A stretch of DNA of 38,126 bases from an uncultured Bacilli bacterium (GCA_944329365.1 CALVIC010000012.1:1-38126); one strand, 5' to 3'. Positions 10,393-20,064 are shown, counted from the stretch's first letter. A program made the numbers and translations. Notes: generated by a model not told the origin, from the letters alone.

Positions 10393-11046
10393 CTATTCAC
10401 TAACCTTGACCATTGCCGGTCTTATAACTTTATCTTTAAATAAATAACCCTTTTGCATAACTTCGATTACCATACCAGATTCCATACCATCGACTTTTTC
10501 AGTTAAAACTGCTTGATGATACTTTGGATCAAAAGGCTTATTCGCTCCGTCAATCGCCTTGACATCGTATTTATTCAAAATATCAACCAAATGACAATAA
10601 ATCATTTTAAAACCTTGTAAGAATTTTGAAAGCTCATCGTCTAGATTATCGTCATCTAAACTTATCGCTCTCTCGAAATTATCGACAACCGGTAAAATCT
10701 CTTTTACCAAATCTTCATTCGCATATTCAAGTCTTTTTGCAACTTCCTCATCCTTACGTTTGCGGTAGTTTACATTATCAGCTTGCGCCCGAAGTAAAGC
10801 TTCTTCTAAATCTTTAATCTTCTTTAAATTCTCCTCGTTTTGTTTTTCTAACTTATCATCATGATTTTTTTTATGCTCATCGTGTTTTTCATGTTTATCA
10901 TAATCATACTTATGACCATCGTGCTTATCATGTTTATGCTTGTCATAATCGTGTTTCTTATGATCATCGTGTTCTTTATAATGCTTATCTTTTTTATAAT
11001 CATCCTTGTCGTGATGTTTCTTTTCTTCTTCGCTCACACCTATCAC
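10393..11046 (-). CDS. grpE: Nucleotide exchange factor GrpE with His/Lys/Asp-rich N-terminus
   Basis: GrpE releases ADP from DnaK. The family core begins near residue 70: a long helix, a four-helix bundle region (YANEDLVKEILPVVDNFERA) and a beta domain with FDPKYHQAV and KDKVIRPAMVKV. Ahead of it lies a ~65-residue tail made almost only of His, Lys, Asp, Tyr and Glu, with about 20 His residues and repeats such as DKHKHDKHDGHK. GrpE N-termini are normally short, acidic and disordered, so this is unusual and could bind metal ions. The start is a GTG at 11046 forming a GTGA overlap with hrcA. A second GTG at 11037 has better spacing from AGGTGAT, so the true start may be three codons later. Confidence 0.95.
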   Translation of the reverse strand: MIGVSEEEKKHHDKDDYKKDKHYKEHDDHKKHDYDKHKHDKHDGHKYDYDKHEKHDEHKKNHDDKLEKQNEENLKKIKDLEEALLRAQADNVNYRKRKDEEVAKRLEYANEDLVKEILPVVDNFERAISLDDDNLDDELSKFLQGFKMIYCHLVDILNKYDVKAIDGANKPFDPKYHQAVLTEKVDGMESGMVIEVMQKGYLFKDKVIRPAMVKVSE

Positions 11047-12032
11047 CTGCCTATATTTTCTTTAATATAATTAAGCAAAGCTTCTGCTCGGCCATATTCC
11101 ATCCTCTTAGGACCAACTAAAGCAATAGTTCCTTCTTCACCATCTTTATAAAAATACGTCTTAATTACCGAAATATCATCATCTATCTGATTTTCACTGC
11201 CGATATAAACCTTAATTCCATCATCATCTTCTTTTATATTTCTAATAAAATCATGATCATCGAATTTATTAAGTATACTTCTTATTTTATCGACATCGTC
11301 AAACTCTGGTTCCTTAAGCAAATTACTAGTACCTCGAACCATCACGCTTTGTTTTGGTCCAAAATCACTAAACGCATTGTAAAACGCATTATATAAAGCT
11401 TCATGTTGTTTCACTGCCTTATCGATTACTGGCTTAACCTCAAATTCGAGAACTTTTGCCACATCGCTAAGTGAAACTCCGATAATCAATTTATCAATAA
11501 TTTCGATAACTCTTTTTACCTCATCTTTACTGATATTATCTGGAATTGTCACATTTCTGTTTTCAACATGACCCTTATCAGTAATAACAATCGCGATCAT
11601 TTTGTTATTATCGATTGGCACTACCTCAACCTTAGCAATCCTATTATCATCTGATGAACGACCCAAAACTATAGCCGTATAATTAGTAAGCTCAGATACA
11701 ATCTCCATACTCTTAGAAATTGCATCAGACAGTACCAAAGAATTATTTGAAAAAATCTGACCAAGTCTCATAACATCCTCATCACTAAGCTCCTCAGGCT
11801 TCATAATATTATCAACATAATATCTATAACCCTTATCGCTAGGAACCCTGCCTGAAGAAGTATGTGTCTTTTGTAAAAGTCCAAGTCCTTCAAGTGATGC
11901 CATCTCATTTCGAATCGTCGCACTTGAACACTTAAACCTCTTACATAAAGCTTTTGAACTGACTGGTCTTGCTGTTTTAATATAATTTTCCACAATCGTT
12001 TTCAAAAGCTTTTTCTGCCTATCTGTTATCAT
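11043..12032 (-). CDS. hrcA: Heat-inducible transcription repressor HrcA
   Basis: Represses class I heat-shock genes by binding CIRCE and is kept active by GroEL in studied Bacillota. Length is 329 aa. The N-terminal winged helix-turn-helix contains the family signature around residues 20-75 (ARPVSSKALC, SSATIRNEMASLE, THTSSGRVPSDKGYRYYVD). A GAF-like middle domain and a C-terminal dimerisation part follow. It is the first gene of the operon, its TGA stop overlaps the grpE GTG, and two CIRCE-type repeats precede it, so it is autoregulated. The ATG follows AAGGTGAAGGT. Confidence 0.97.
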   Translation of the reverse strand: MITDRQKKLLKTIVENYIKTARPVSSKALCKRFKCSSATIRNEMASLEGLGLLQKTHTSSGRVPSDKGYRYYVDNIMKPEELSDEDVMRLGQIFSNNSLVLSDAISKSMEIVSELTNYTAIVLGRSSDDNRIAKVEVVPIDNNKMIAIVITDKGHVENRNVTIPDNISKDEVKRVIEIIDKLIIGVSLSDVAKVLEFEVKPVIDKAVKQHEALYNAFYNAFSDFGPKQSVMVRGTSNLLKEPEFDDVDKIRSILNKFDDHDFIRNIKEDDDGIKVYIGSENQIDDDISVIKTYFYKDGEEGTIALVGPKRMEYGRAEALLNYIKENIGR

Positions 12033-12045
12033 ACCTTCACCTTCT

Positions 12046-12072
12046 TTAGCACTCTTTTTGCTTAACTGCTAT
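12046..12072. promoter_or_regulatory. Second, degenerate CIRCE-like element in the hrcA leader
   Basis: A perfect left arm TTAGCACTC (12046-12054), exactly nine bases, then AACTGCTAT (12064-12072), which matches the right arm GAGTGCTAA at six of nine positions. It lies just downstream of the -10, over the predicted transcription start. The exact 9-nt spacing favours a real HrcA site over chance. Confidence 0.6.
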
Positions 12073-12073
12073 A

Positions 12074-12102
12074 ATCTTACCACACCCATGTAGCACTGTC
12101 AA
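12074..12102 (-). promoter_or_regulatory. hrcA operon sigma-A promoter
   Basis: On the minus strand TTGACA (12097-12102) and TAAGAT (12074-12079) are separated by 17 nt. The -35 sits inside the main CIRCE element, so HrcA binding would directly block RNA polymerase. Confidence 0.85.
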
Positions 12103-12116
12103 TAGGATAGTGCTAA
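12090..12116. promoter_or_regulatory. CIRCE operator of the hrcA-grpE-dnaK-pepF-dnaJ operon
   Basis: Inverted arms TAGCACT (12091-12097) and AGTGCTA (12109-12115) are perfect and correctly spaced for the CIRCE consensus TTAGCACTC-N9-GAGTGCTAA, with three outer or inner positions off consensus. It overlaps the -35 hexamer. Confidence 0.92.
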
Positions 12117-12180
12117 AAAATTATATTTTTTTGAAACTAATTTATTCCTATTATAAACCCTAAATCAAAAATAAATTGTC

Positions 12181-12210
12181 AAAAAAAGATACTATCACTT
12201 TCTTAGTACC
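12181..12210 (-). terminator. Terminator of the leucine-rich-repeat gene
   Basis: A 7-bp stem with one G-U pair (12187/88-12194 with 12204-12210) is followed by seven U residues (12181-12187). The gene's stop codon lies at the edge of the loop. Confidence 0.75.
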
Positions 12211-13799
12211 TTTCTCTTATCAAAACTTTCAAACTCCTTATTACACCCATATCCTATACTTTCAATATTATCGGAAATAATCTTTTGCAAAACCGAATTT
12301 TTATAAAAACAAAAGTTCCCAACTTCTCTAAGATTTGGCGCGTCCAAAATCTCTACATTATCGTCAGAATACATAAAGTAATTTCCCATTTCTACCAAAT
12401 TAGGAAAATAAACTTTCTTAACAAAATTAAAGTTATAAAGGAAATAATCACTTACATTTTCTAGCAAACCAAAATCAAACCTTTCTATTTGCTCCGCACT
12501 AAACATAAAATACTTACCAGTCTCTTTAAGCTTCGGCATATAAGCTTTTTCTATATATTTGTTAAAATACATAAATTCATCATCCGCATTTTCAAGTGAT
12601 GGCAAAAAAACATCTTTAATCTCTAAATTATTGTATAAAAATTTCTTTCCAGCACACCTTAAATTTCTAAAATCATAATATTTAAGATTAGTATTATAAT
12701 ACAAAAATTCATCTCCTACTATTTGAATATTCGGTAAAATTAAACTTTCAATTGTTTCATCATAACTCAAAAATTCATTGCCTAAAACCGAATCCATATT
12801 ACTTTCAAGTCCTTTTAAATTGTTAAACTTATCTAATAAAAGAACTACATAATCACCACTATTAAGTTTTATTATAACATCTTTACTATCCTCGTGTTTA
12901 TAAACTGATATTTCAGAAATTTTTGAAATTTTTTCTTCAAAATCATCAGAAATACTTTTATCGTATAAATACATTTTCTTTTTTTCTAAATCCAAAACAA
13001 AATAATCGATAACCAAAAAATTATCACTGTTAAACTTCTTTACCTCAAAATTATCAATTATCACATTATCAGGACAATAATATATATTGTTTATCTCATA
13101 ATTATATTTATAATACTTACCATCATTTGCCAAAATATAGCCGTCCATTTTAAATAAATTCTCTTCAAATGTTTGAACCAAACCATATTTATGAGCAAAA
13201 GCATAAGTAAGACCTGGTATAATATTATCTAAATCATTGCCAAAAGTCGCATCGGGATTAATTACATGATGATTATATCTATTTGTTATCTTTAACGAAT
13301 TCGTGCCATCCTTAGTAAATTGAATACTTATAACTGACGTCCCATACTTATCATCTCTATATGCGCATGGAAAATCTTCTCTTTTAATATCAGAAACATT
13401 CTTTTTAACCGCAAAAAAAACTCTTGCTTTATTAAGTCTTCCACCATTAAAAGTACAAATTTCTTCACCTTCCGCATAATACTTTCTAAAACTTTGAATA
13501 TCTTCCTCTGTTTTACATTCATATAAATTATATCCAGCCATTTCTAACAGAACCTCCGGATCAAAATCACTCTCAACTTGATTATCCTTATAACTAACCA
13601 AACTATATACATACTCTTTAAACTCTAAAACTCTATCGTTATTTATAATATCTTCACCTAAATTACGGTTATAAGCAAAATGTTCCTCTAAAAGTTTCAA
13701 AAGCAAACCATCAGTTTCCAAAATAGTAGGAAATATTTTCCTGCACAAATGCATCATTACTTCCCCATACTTCTTTTTAATAATTCTAAGTTCATTCAT
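12195..13799 (-). CDS. Leucine-rich-repeat-like protein of unknown function
   Basis: 534 aa with no signal peptide or membrane segment. The N-terminal ~110 residues are helical. Residues ~115-200 contain a block (CTFNGGRLNKARVFFAV, then YGTSVISIQF and NPDATFGNDLDNIIPGL) that I recall from hypothetical proteins of gut Bacillota. The C-terminal third has seven or eight irregular ~23-residue repeats of the type 'FLYYN..i..v.LPNL...gdeFmY', resembling BspA-type LRR_5 repeats and forming a recognition surface. The start at 13799 is chosen because GGTGAC precedes it and a likely -10 (TATAAT, 13818-13823) would fall inside any longer ORF. Its terminator overlaps its stop codon. Function is unknown; protein-protein binding inside the cell is the best guess. 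Confidence 0.85.
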   Translation of the reverse strand: MNELRIIKKKYGEVMMHLCRKIFPTILETDGLLLKLLEEHFAYNRNLGEDIINNDRVLEFKEYVYSLVSYKDNQVESDFDPEVLLEMAGYNLYECKTEEDIQSFRKYYAEGEEICTFNGGRLNKARVFFAVKKNVSDIKREDFPCAYRDDKYGTSVISIQFTKDGTNSLKITNRYNHHVINPDATFGNDLDNIIPGLTYAFAHKYGLVQTFEENLFKMDGYILANDGKYYKYNYEINNIYYCPDNVIIDNFEVKKFNSDNFLVIDYFVLDLEKKKMYLYDKSISDDFEEKISKISEISVYKHEDSKDVIIKLNSGDYVVLLLDKFNNLKGLESNMDSVLGNEFLSYDETIESLILPNIQIVGDEFLYYNTNLKYYDFRNLRCAGKKFLYNNLEIKDVFLPSLENADDEFMYFNKYIEKAYMPKLKETGKYFMFSAEQIERFDFGLLENVSDYFLYNFNFVKKVYFPNLVEMGNYFMYSDDNVEILDAPNLREVGNFCFYKNSVLQKIISDNIESIGYGCNKEFESFDKRKVLRK

Positions 13800-13817
13800 A
13801 TAAGTCACCAGTTCCTT

Positions 13818-13845
13818 ATTATATAACAAAATATATTAAAAACAA
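13818..13845 (-). promoter_or_regulatory. Promoter of the leucine-rich-repeat gene
   Basis: TATAAT at 13818-13823 and a weak -35 TTGTTT at 13840-13845 on the minus strand have a 16-nt spacer. Its position rules out the longer reading of the downstream gene. Confidence 0.5.
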
Positions 13846-13849
13846 AATT

Positions 13850-15883
<2,034 letters not shown>

Positions 15884-15948
15884 TTAAAAACTAACTTTAC
15901 ACCCTTTACACATCAAAAAAAATAAATAGCTGAAAACTATACATACTG

Positions 15949-15957
15949 TGGTAAAAT
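15949..15957 (+). promoter_or_regulatory. Extended -10 promoter for small hydrophobic ORF
   Basis: TGGTAAAAT on the plus strand matches the extended -10 pattern TGnTATAAT with one mismatch. The -35 is poor (GCTGAA, 15929-15934). The predicted leader is ~28 nt. Confidence 0.5.
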
Positions 15958-15991
15958 TAATTTTGTCGCCCCTCAAAAAAGTAGTAAGGAG

Positions 15992-16099
15992 ATGATTAAA
16001 ATTATAGATAGCTTCACGATTTACGAATTACTAAGATTTATAATCGTTTTAATCATTATTATGTTGTTATTTATCATACATTTGATACTTAAAAACTAA
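15992..16099 (+). CDS. Small hydrophobic peptide, possible type I toxin-like
   Basis: A 35-aa ORF. The first ~15 residues include F-T-I-Y-E-L-L, then one continuous hydrophobic helix (about residues 16-33, almost only Ile, Leu, Val, Phe, Met), and a short Lys-Asn end. It has a strong AAGGAG but directly against the ATG, which is unusually close, so translation may be inefficient or regulated. The T-[IV]-[YF]-E-x-L ahead of a single membrane helix resembles the small 'holin-like' type I toxins of Bacillota (TxpA-like). That comparison is from memory. I see no convincing antisense promoter on the opposite strand, so a toxin role is only a hypothesis. A harmless small membrane protein is the alternative. 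Confidence 0.55.
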   Translation: MIKIIDSFTIYELLRFIIVLIIIMLLFIIHLILKN

Positions 16100-16100
16100 T

Positions 16101-16129
16101 TTTACAAAGAAAACTAAATATGTTATTAT
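16101..16129 (+). promoter_or_regulatory. Promoter of the transglutaminase-like gene
   Basis: TTTACA (16101-16106) and TATTAT (16124-16129) are separated by 17 nt, with a TG one base ahead of the -10. It begins immediately after the small hydrophobic ORF. Confidence 0.75.
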
Positions 16130-16152
16130 ATTCCCGCAAAGAAGGGGAAATT

Positions 16153-17202
16153 ATGAAAAATATATTTAATCAAATAAGTACAAACACATATGAAAAAACA
16201 AGAGATATATCTTTAATCGCACCCGTATTCATTACACTCACTAATTCATTTATGAATAACCAAATAATTCTTTTACTATCTCCACTATTAATCTCAGCTG
16301 AAATTCTTGGTAACTATCTAACTTATTCTAAAAACATTGAAAAAACTAAAAACATCGTTGAAATCAAAAACTTATACCAAGAATTTCTAAATAATTATAA
16401 TAAATTAAATCTCTTATTTGAATTTAAAACACCTCTAGAAGTATATGCCCTTTATGCACACCTTCTAAATGATGGTTACCTTTCTCAAAATCACAAACAA
16501 ATATTCAGTGATAAAAATGCCATAGATATTTCAGTAATAAGCGGAGCAAACGTCTTTACTGGCCAAAGTGTATGTCGCCATCAAGCACAATTACTTACAG
16601 ATATTTTAAATAATTACCAAATAGAGTCATATAGTATTGGGTGCTACGACAAACAATATGAAATAAATACCAAAGAAGAATTAACTGAAATTGATTATCA
16701 AACATATATTAAAACTAAACCCATAATAAATACCGAAACAAACGAATTTAAATACCAGTATTTCGATAAAATTCAAAATAAATATTTCTTAAGACACTTA
16801 AAATTTGAAAAAAAAGAGAAAAAAGAAAAAAATATTTTAAAACTAATAGGTAGAAATCACCGAATCTGTTTATCAAAACAAAATGGAAAAAACTATTTTC
16901 TAGACCCAACCCAATCCCGTATTTATCGTCTAAGTGTTTTTAATACAAAACTTCTTCAAGATAAAAAAGGCGACGTTATAATAAAACCTATTACAAGCGA
17001 TAAAGAAACCAAACAAGCTATAAAATCACTTGAACCAAATAATATTTCAGAAGATGAAGAAATAGAAACACTAATCAAAATAAAAAAACTATATTCTGAA
17101 AATAGTGATATATTCGAAATATTTTACAGTCAAAACAAAGAATTATACGAAGACATTTCAAATGAACTTATGAAAATTAAAAAGAAAAGATTTCACATTT
17201 AA
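16153..17202 (+). CDS. Membrane-anchored transglutaminase-like protein
   Basis: 349 aa. Two closely spaced N-terminal hydrophobic helices (~19-35 and 37-53) form a hairpin that should anchor it in the membrane. The central part has a papain-like transglutaminase core: Cys141 in GQSVCRHQAQLL, His236 in GRNHRICL, and Asp251 in YFLDPTQ, in the order and context of the Cys-His-Asp triad. A Lys/Glu-rich insert (~219-228) separates Cys and His. The substrate is unknown; family members are proteases, deamidases or crosslinkers. The start at 16153 follows GAAGGGG, and a longer reading would overlap the -10 box. It is a plus-strand gene among minus-strand neighbours, AT-rich in codon use, and it lacks a conserved partner here. 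Confidence 0.8.
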   Translation: MKNIFNQISTNTYEKTRDISLIAPVFITLTNSFMNNQIILLLSPLLISAEILGNYLTYSKNIEKTKNIVEIKNLYQEFLNNYNKLNLLFEFKTPLEVYALYAHLLNDGYLSQNHKQIFSDKNAIDISVISGANVFTGQSVCRHQAQLLTDILNNYQIESYSIGCYDKQYEINTKEELTEIDYQTYIKTKPIINTETNEFKYQYFDKIQNKYFLRHLKFEKKEKKEKNILKLIGRNHRICLSKQNGKNYFLDPTQSRIYRLSVFNTKLLQDKKGDVIIKPITSDKETKQAIKSLEPNNISEDEEIETLIKIKKLYSENSDIFEIFYSQNKELYEDISNELMKIKKKRFHI

Positions 17203-17240
17203 AAAAGTAATTCTAGAATTAAATCTAAAATTACTTTTTT
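17201..17240. terminator. Bidirectional terminator
   Basis: A perfect 12-bp stem (17201-17212 with 17229-17240) is flanked by six A on the left and six T on the right, so it works in both directions. It ends the transglutaminase-like gene, whose stop codon overlaps it, and the minus-strand pseudogene converging from the right. Confidence 0.85.
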
Positions 17241-17544
17241 AATTTATTCTGTATGGATTAGATTGTGTGCCACTTCCTAAAAATTTTACTGCAGAATTAA
17301 TATAAAATACAGGATAAGTATCTAAAGCATTATATGCCATATAATCATGTAAAGTAGCATTTTCTGATAAAACTTCACTTTGGATATCTGTGATTAATAC
17401 TTTCCATTCACTTGTTATATTACTTGTTCCATTAATTGTAAGTCTTGAACTAAATGCCGCATATCATGCAGCCATTATTAATAGAATAGTACATAAACCT
17501 AATATTATATAGTTTCTTTGTCTTGTATTAAATCTTTGCCTCAT
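17239..17544 (-). pseudogene. Remnant of SipW-dependent/pilin-like surface protein
   Basis: A 102-codon reading frame starts at an ATG with a GGGAG ribosome site. It has a basic N-terminus (MRQRFNTRQRNY), a hydrophobic helix ending MAA, then an in-frame TGA (17464-17466), then YAAFSSRLTINGTSNITSEW. From memory, family proteins continue '[GA]-YAAF...' at this point, so the TGA probably replaces a GGA Gly codon. The C-terminal end (GSGTQSNPYRIN) looks like the end of much longer repeat-bearing surface proteins. The gene therefore seems both internally deleted and nonsense-mutated. Intact homologues are exported by a signal-peptidase-processed helix and lie on the cell surface, which is family knowledge and not testable here. 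Confidence 0.65.
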
Positions 17545-17682
17545 ATAAAATGCTCCCTTCCTAGTATGTACAATTTCATCGCACACCCCCACAATAATGT
17601 CAACTTAAGAGGGGGTTAATTTGTTTTTTACATTTTTGACTTGTGTAAAATACACATAAATAATTTATAAAAAAAAATAAAA

Positions 17683-17704
17683 TGAACATAAAGCTCATTC
17701 TATT
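17683..17704 (-). terminator. Terminator of the pcrA small-ORF unit
   Basis: A 6-bp stem with one G-U pair (minus strand ATGAGC...GTTCAT) is followed on the minus strand by TTATTTTTTTTT. It sits just after the 52-aa gene. The interval 17545-17682 otherwise shows only AT-rich sequence. Confidence 0.55.
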
Positions 17705-17708
17705 TAAA

Positions 17709-17867
17709 TTACTTATCCTTGTTTAATGCGTCATAAGTAATCGCAAATATTGCTAAACCTACTAGTACTAAACCAGCCCATAAGAATGGATTATTATGAT
17801 TATTTTCAATCCATGTTCTAAATGGTTCAATCCATTCATTTAACTTATCAACAAAAGATAATATCAT
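17709..17867 (-). CDS. 52-aa single-pass membrane protein coupled to pcrA
   Basis: Unrecognised small protein. An amphipathic N-terminal half contains two Trp-Ile segments (NEWIEPFRTWIENN). One membrane helix follows (about residues 28-45, ending in FAITYDA), then a charged KDK tail. The ATG is one base after the pcrA TAA stop, and its ribosome site AAAGGTGG lies inside the last pcrA codons, so the two are translationally coupled. A hairpin with a U-run follows. The length, ribosome site and terminator make it a believable gene. Function is unknown. Confidence 0.75.
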   Translation of the reverse strand: MILSFVDKLNEWIEPFRTWIENNHNNPFLWAGLVLVGLAIFAITYDALNKDK

Positions 17868-17868
17868 T

Positions 17869-19950
17869 TTATTCCACCTTTCTTATACTTTTATGACCTT
17901 TCATAATTTTCTTAATTCCATAAGGATGACTAAAGGCAATTGTCAAAATATTTCCAATTCCAACGACAATACCTTCGCCATAGACACTGTGAACAACTTT
18001 ATCGCCGACACTATACGTCGCACTATCGTCAAACATATCTTCTTTATTAAATACCTCTGCCTCTTTATCAGGATCCTTTTCCAAGTATTTATCTTCTATT
18101 TCCGAAATAAACCTACTCGGCGCATTCACACTAGTATTACCATAAATCATTCTTCTTTTCGCATTAACTAAAGTTAATGTTTTTTTTGCTCTCGTCACTG
18201 CTACATAACATAGTCTTCTCTCTTCCTCAAGTTCATCGTCGTCATATAAACTGTTATTGTGTGGGAAAAGACCTTCTTCAAGACCAATTATAAATACATG
18301 ATCGAACTCTAAACCTTTAGCTGAATGAATAGTCATTAAAGTTACTACATCACTATTTTCATTATGTTCAGAAACATCAGCAACTAAACTAATTTCATCC
18401 AAAAATTCATCTAAAGCAATAATACCATTATTTTCTTCAAAATTTTTCGTAATAGACTTAAATTCTTCCAAGTTTTCAAGTCTAACTTCGGCCTCGATAG
18501 TCTTTGTCGCCTCGAGTTCCTGCCTCATACCCGATTTATCTAAAATCAAATCGACAAGTTCAGTTAAAGATAAATTTTCACTTTCACGTCTTATATCTTC
18601 GATTAAATTTTTAAATTGAAGCTCTTTACCAGAATCGATTGCCTCATATAAACTTGTTCCATTACTTACTGCCTTTACACTTAAATTCTCGATTGTTTTC
18701 GGACCTATCTGTCTCTTTGGAACATTTATTATTCTAAGCAAACTAACATCGTCATGTGGATTATATAAAAGCTTTAAATAACAAATTAAATCTTTAATTT
18801 CCTTTCGGTTATAGAAATAAAAACTTCCAACAACCTTATATGGAATACTATCTTTAAGCAAAGCCTCTTCCATATTTCTCGACTGAGCATTCGTTCTATA
18901 TAAAACTGCAATACTACTCTTCGGTTCCCCACTATCAATTAACTTTTGAATCTCATTCTTTACAAAATTAGCTTCATCTTTTTCATCATAAGCTCGGTGA
19001 TACCGAATTTTGGGTCCATCTTCATTTTGCGTCCATAAATTTTTCTCTTTCCTCTGCTTATTATTTTTTATAATATCGTTAGCTACATTTAAAATATTTC
19101 CAGTCGACCTGTAATTTTCTTCAAGTGGAACTATCTTAGCATCCGGATAATCTTTCTCAAAATTTAAAATATTTCTAAAATTAGCCCCCCTAAAACCATA
19201 TATTGACTGATCGATATCTCCAACTACACATATATTCTTATACTTAGCTGAAAGCATTTTAATCATCTTATACTGAGCCTCATTAGTATCCTGATACTCA
19301 TCGACTAAAATATATTTAAACCTCTCCTGATATTTTTTCAAAATATCGGGATTTTCTTTAAATAATTTTATCGGTAAAAGAAGCAAATCATCAAAATCTA
19401 AAGAGTTGTTTTTAGCTATCTTCTTTTCATATTTTCTAAACACTTCCAGCACAATCTCTTCGTATTCCGAATTAGCAAACCTACTGTAATAATTAGAATC
19501 CATAAGTTCGTTCTTCGCACTGCTTATCTTATTTCTTATTGCTCGTGGATTATAAACTTTTGGATCCAAATTCATATCTTTCAAAATTCTCTTAATAATA
19601 GTTAAAACATCATCACTATCTAAAATTGTAAAATTTTTGTCAAATCCAAGTTTATCATAATTTTCTTTTACAAGTAAAAGCCCAAAAGAATGGAAAGTTG
19701 ATATCTGTATTCTATAAGAATCAGAACCAAGCATTTTATGAACTCTCTCCTTCATTTCTTTGGCTGCTTTATTTGTAAACGTAATTGCCAAAATATTTTC
19801 CGGTAAAACATCTTTCTCTAAAACTAAATAAGCAACTTTAGTTGTTAAAACTCTTGTTTTACCACTACCTGCTCCCGCTAGAACAAGTATCGGACCATCA
19901 GTTTCCATGACTGCTTCTCGTTGTTTATCGTTAAGTTTACTTAAGTCCAT
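17869..19950 (-). CDS. pcrA: ATP-dependent DNA helicase PcrA/UvrD
   Basis: Superfamily 1A 3'-5' helicase acting in repair, replication restart and plasmid replication. In 693 aa it shows the Q-motif region (LNDKQREAV), Walker A AGAGSGKTRVLT (~25-36), motif Ia (AITFTNKAAKEMKERV), Walker B ILVDEYQDTNEAQY, motif III (VVGDIDQSIYGFRGA), motif V (VTLMTIHSAKGLEFDHVFI) and motif VI (EERRLCYVAVTRAK). The C-terminal ~45 residues (GDKVVHSVYGEG...) form the small Tudor-like domain that in PcrA homologues contacts RNA polymerase. An extended -10 precedes the gene. A 52-aa membrane protein is coupled at the 3' end. Confidence 0.97.
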   Translation of the reverse strand: MDLSKLNDKQREAVMETDGPILVLAGAGSGKTRVLTTKVAYLVLEKDVLPENILAITFTNKAAKEMKERVHKMLGSDSYRIQISTFHSFGLLLVKENYDKLGFDKNFTILDSDDVLTIIKRILKDMNLDPKVYNPRAIRNKISSAKNELMDSNYYSRFANSEYEEIVLEVFRKYEKKIAKNNSLDFDDLLLLPIKLFKENPDILKKYQERFKYILVDEYQDTNEAQYKMIKMLSAKYKNICVVGDIDQSIYGFRGANFRNILNFEKDYPDAKIVPLEENYRSTGNILNVANDIIKNNKQRKEKNLWTQNEDGPKIRYHRAYDEKDEANFVKNEIQKLIDSGEPKSSIAVLYRTNAQSRNMEEALLKDSIPYKVVGSFYFYNRKEIKDLICYLKLLYNPHDDVSLLRIINVPKRQIGPKTIENLSVKAVSNGTSLYEAIDSGKELQFKNLIEDIRRESENLSLTELVDLILDKSGMRQELEATKTIEAEVRLENLEEFKSITKNFEENNGIIALDEFLDEISLVADVSEHNENSDVVTLMTIHSAKGLEFDHVFIIGLEEGLFPHNNSLYDDDELEEERRLCYVAVTRAKKTLTLVNAKRRMIYGNTSVNAPSRFISEIEDKYLEKDPDKEAEVFNKEDMFDDSATYSVGDKVVHSVYGEGIVVGIGNILTIAFSHPYGIKKIMKGHKSIRKVE

Positions 19951-19968
19951 ATTACCACTCCTATGATA

Positions 19969-19977
19969 ATTATACCA
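19969..19977 (-). promoter_or_regulatory. Extended -10 promoter of pcrA
   Basis: TGGTATAAT on the minus strand is a perfect extended -10; the -35 region is not recognisable. The start codon of pcrA is 18 nt further on, after an AGGAG site. Confidence 0.65.
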
Positions 19978-20064
19978 TATTTTAAAATTTTTTCTCTAAA
20001 AAAAAGGAAATCGAAGATAAATGTACTATATATATCTATGAGGAGGTGATTTAAACAAATTTAA

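Noticed and set aside
10393-11070. Long hydrophobic reading frames on the strand opposite grpE
   Set aside because: They are the reverse complement of the His/Lys/Asp-rich codons (CAT/AAA/GAT give Met/Phe/Ile), with no ribosome site.
16000-16130. Antisense RNA gene opposite the small hydrophobic ORF
   Set aside because: No -35/-10 pair with acceptable spacing was found on the minus strand, so it is not called.
20038-20049. Three-codon ORF ATG AGG AGG TGA upstream of the M23 gene as a regulatory minigene
   Set aside because: It is simply the Shine-Dalgarno sequence read as codons; there is no separate ribosome site for it.
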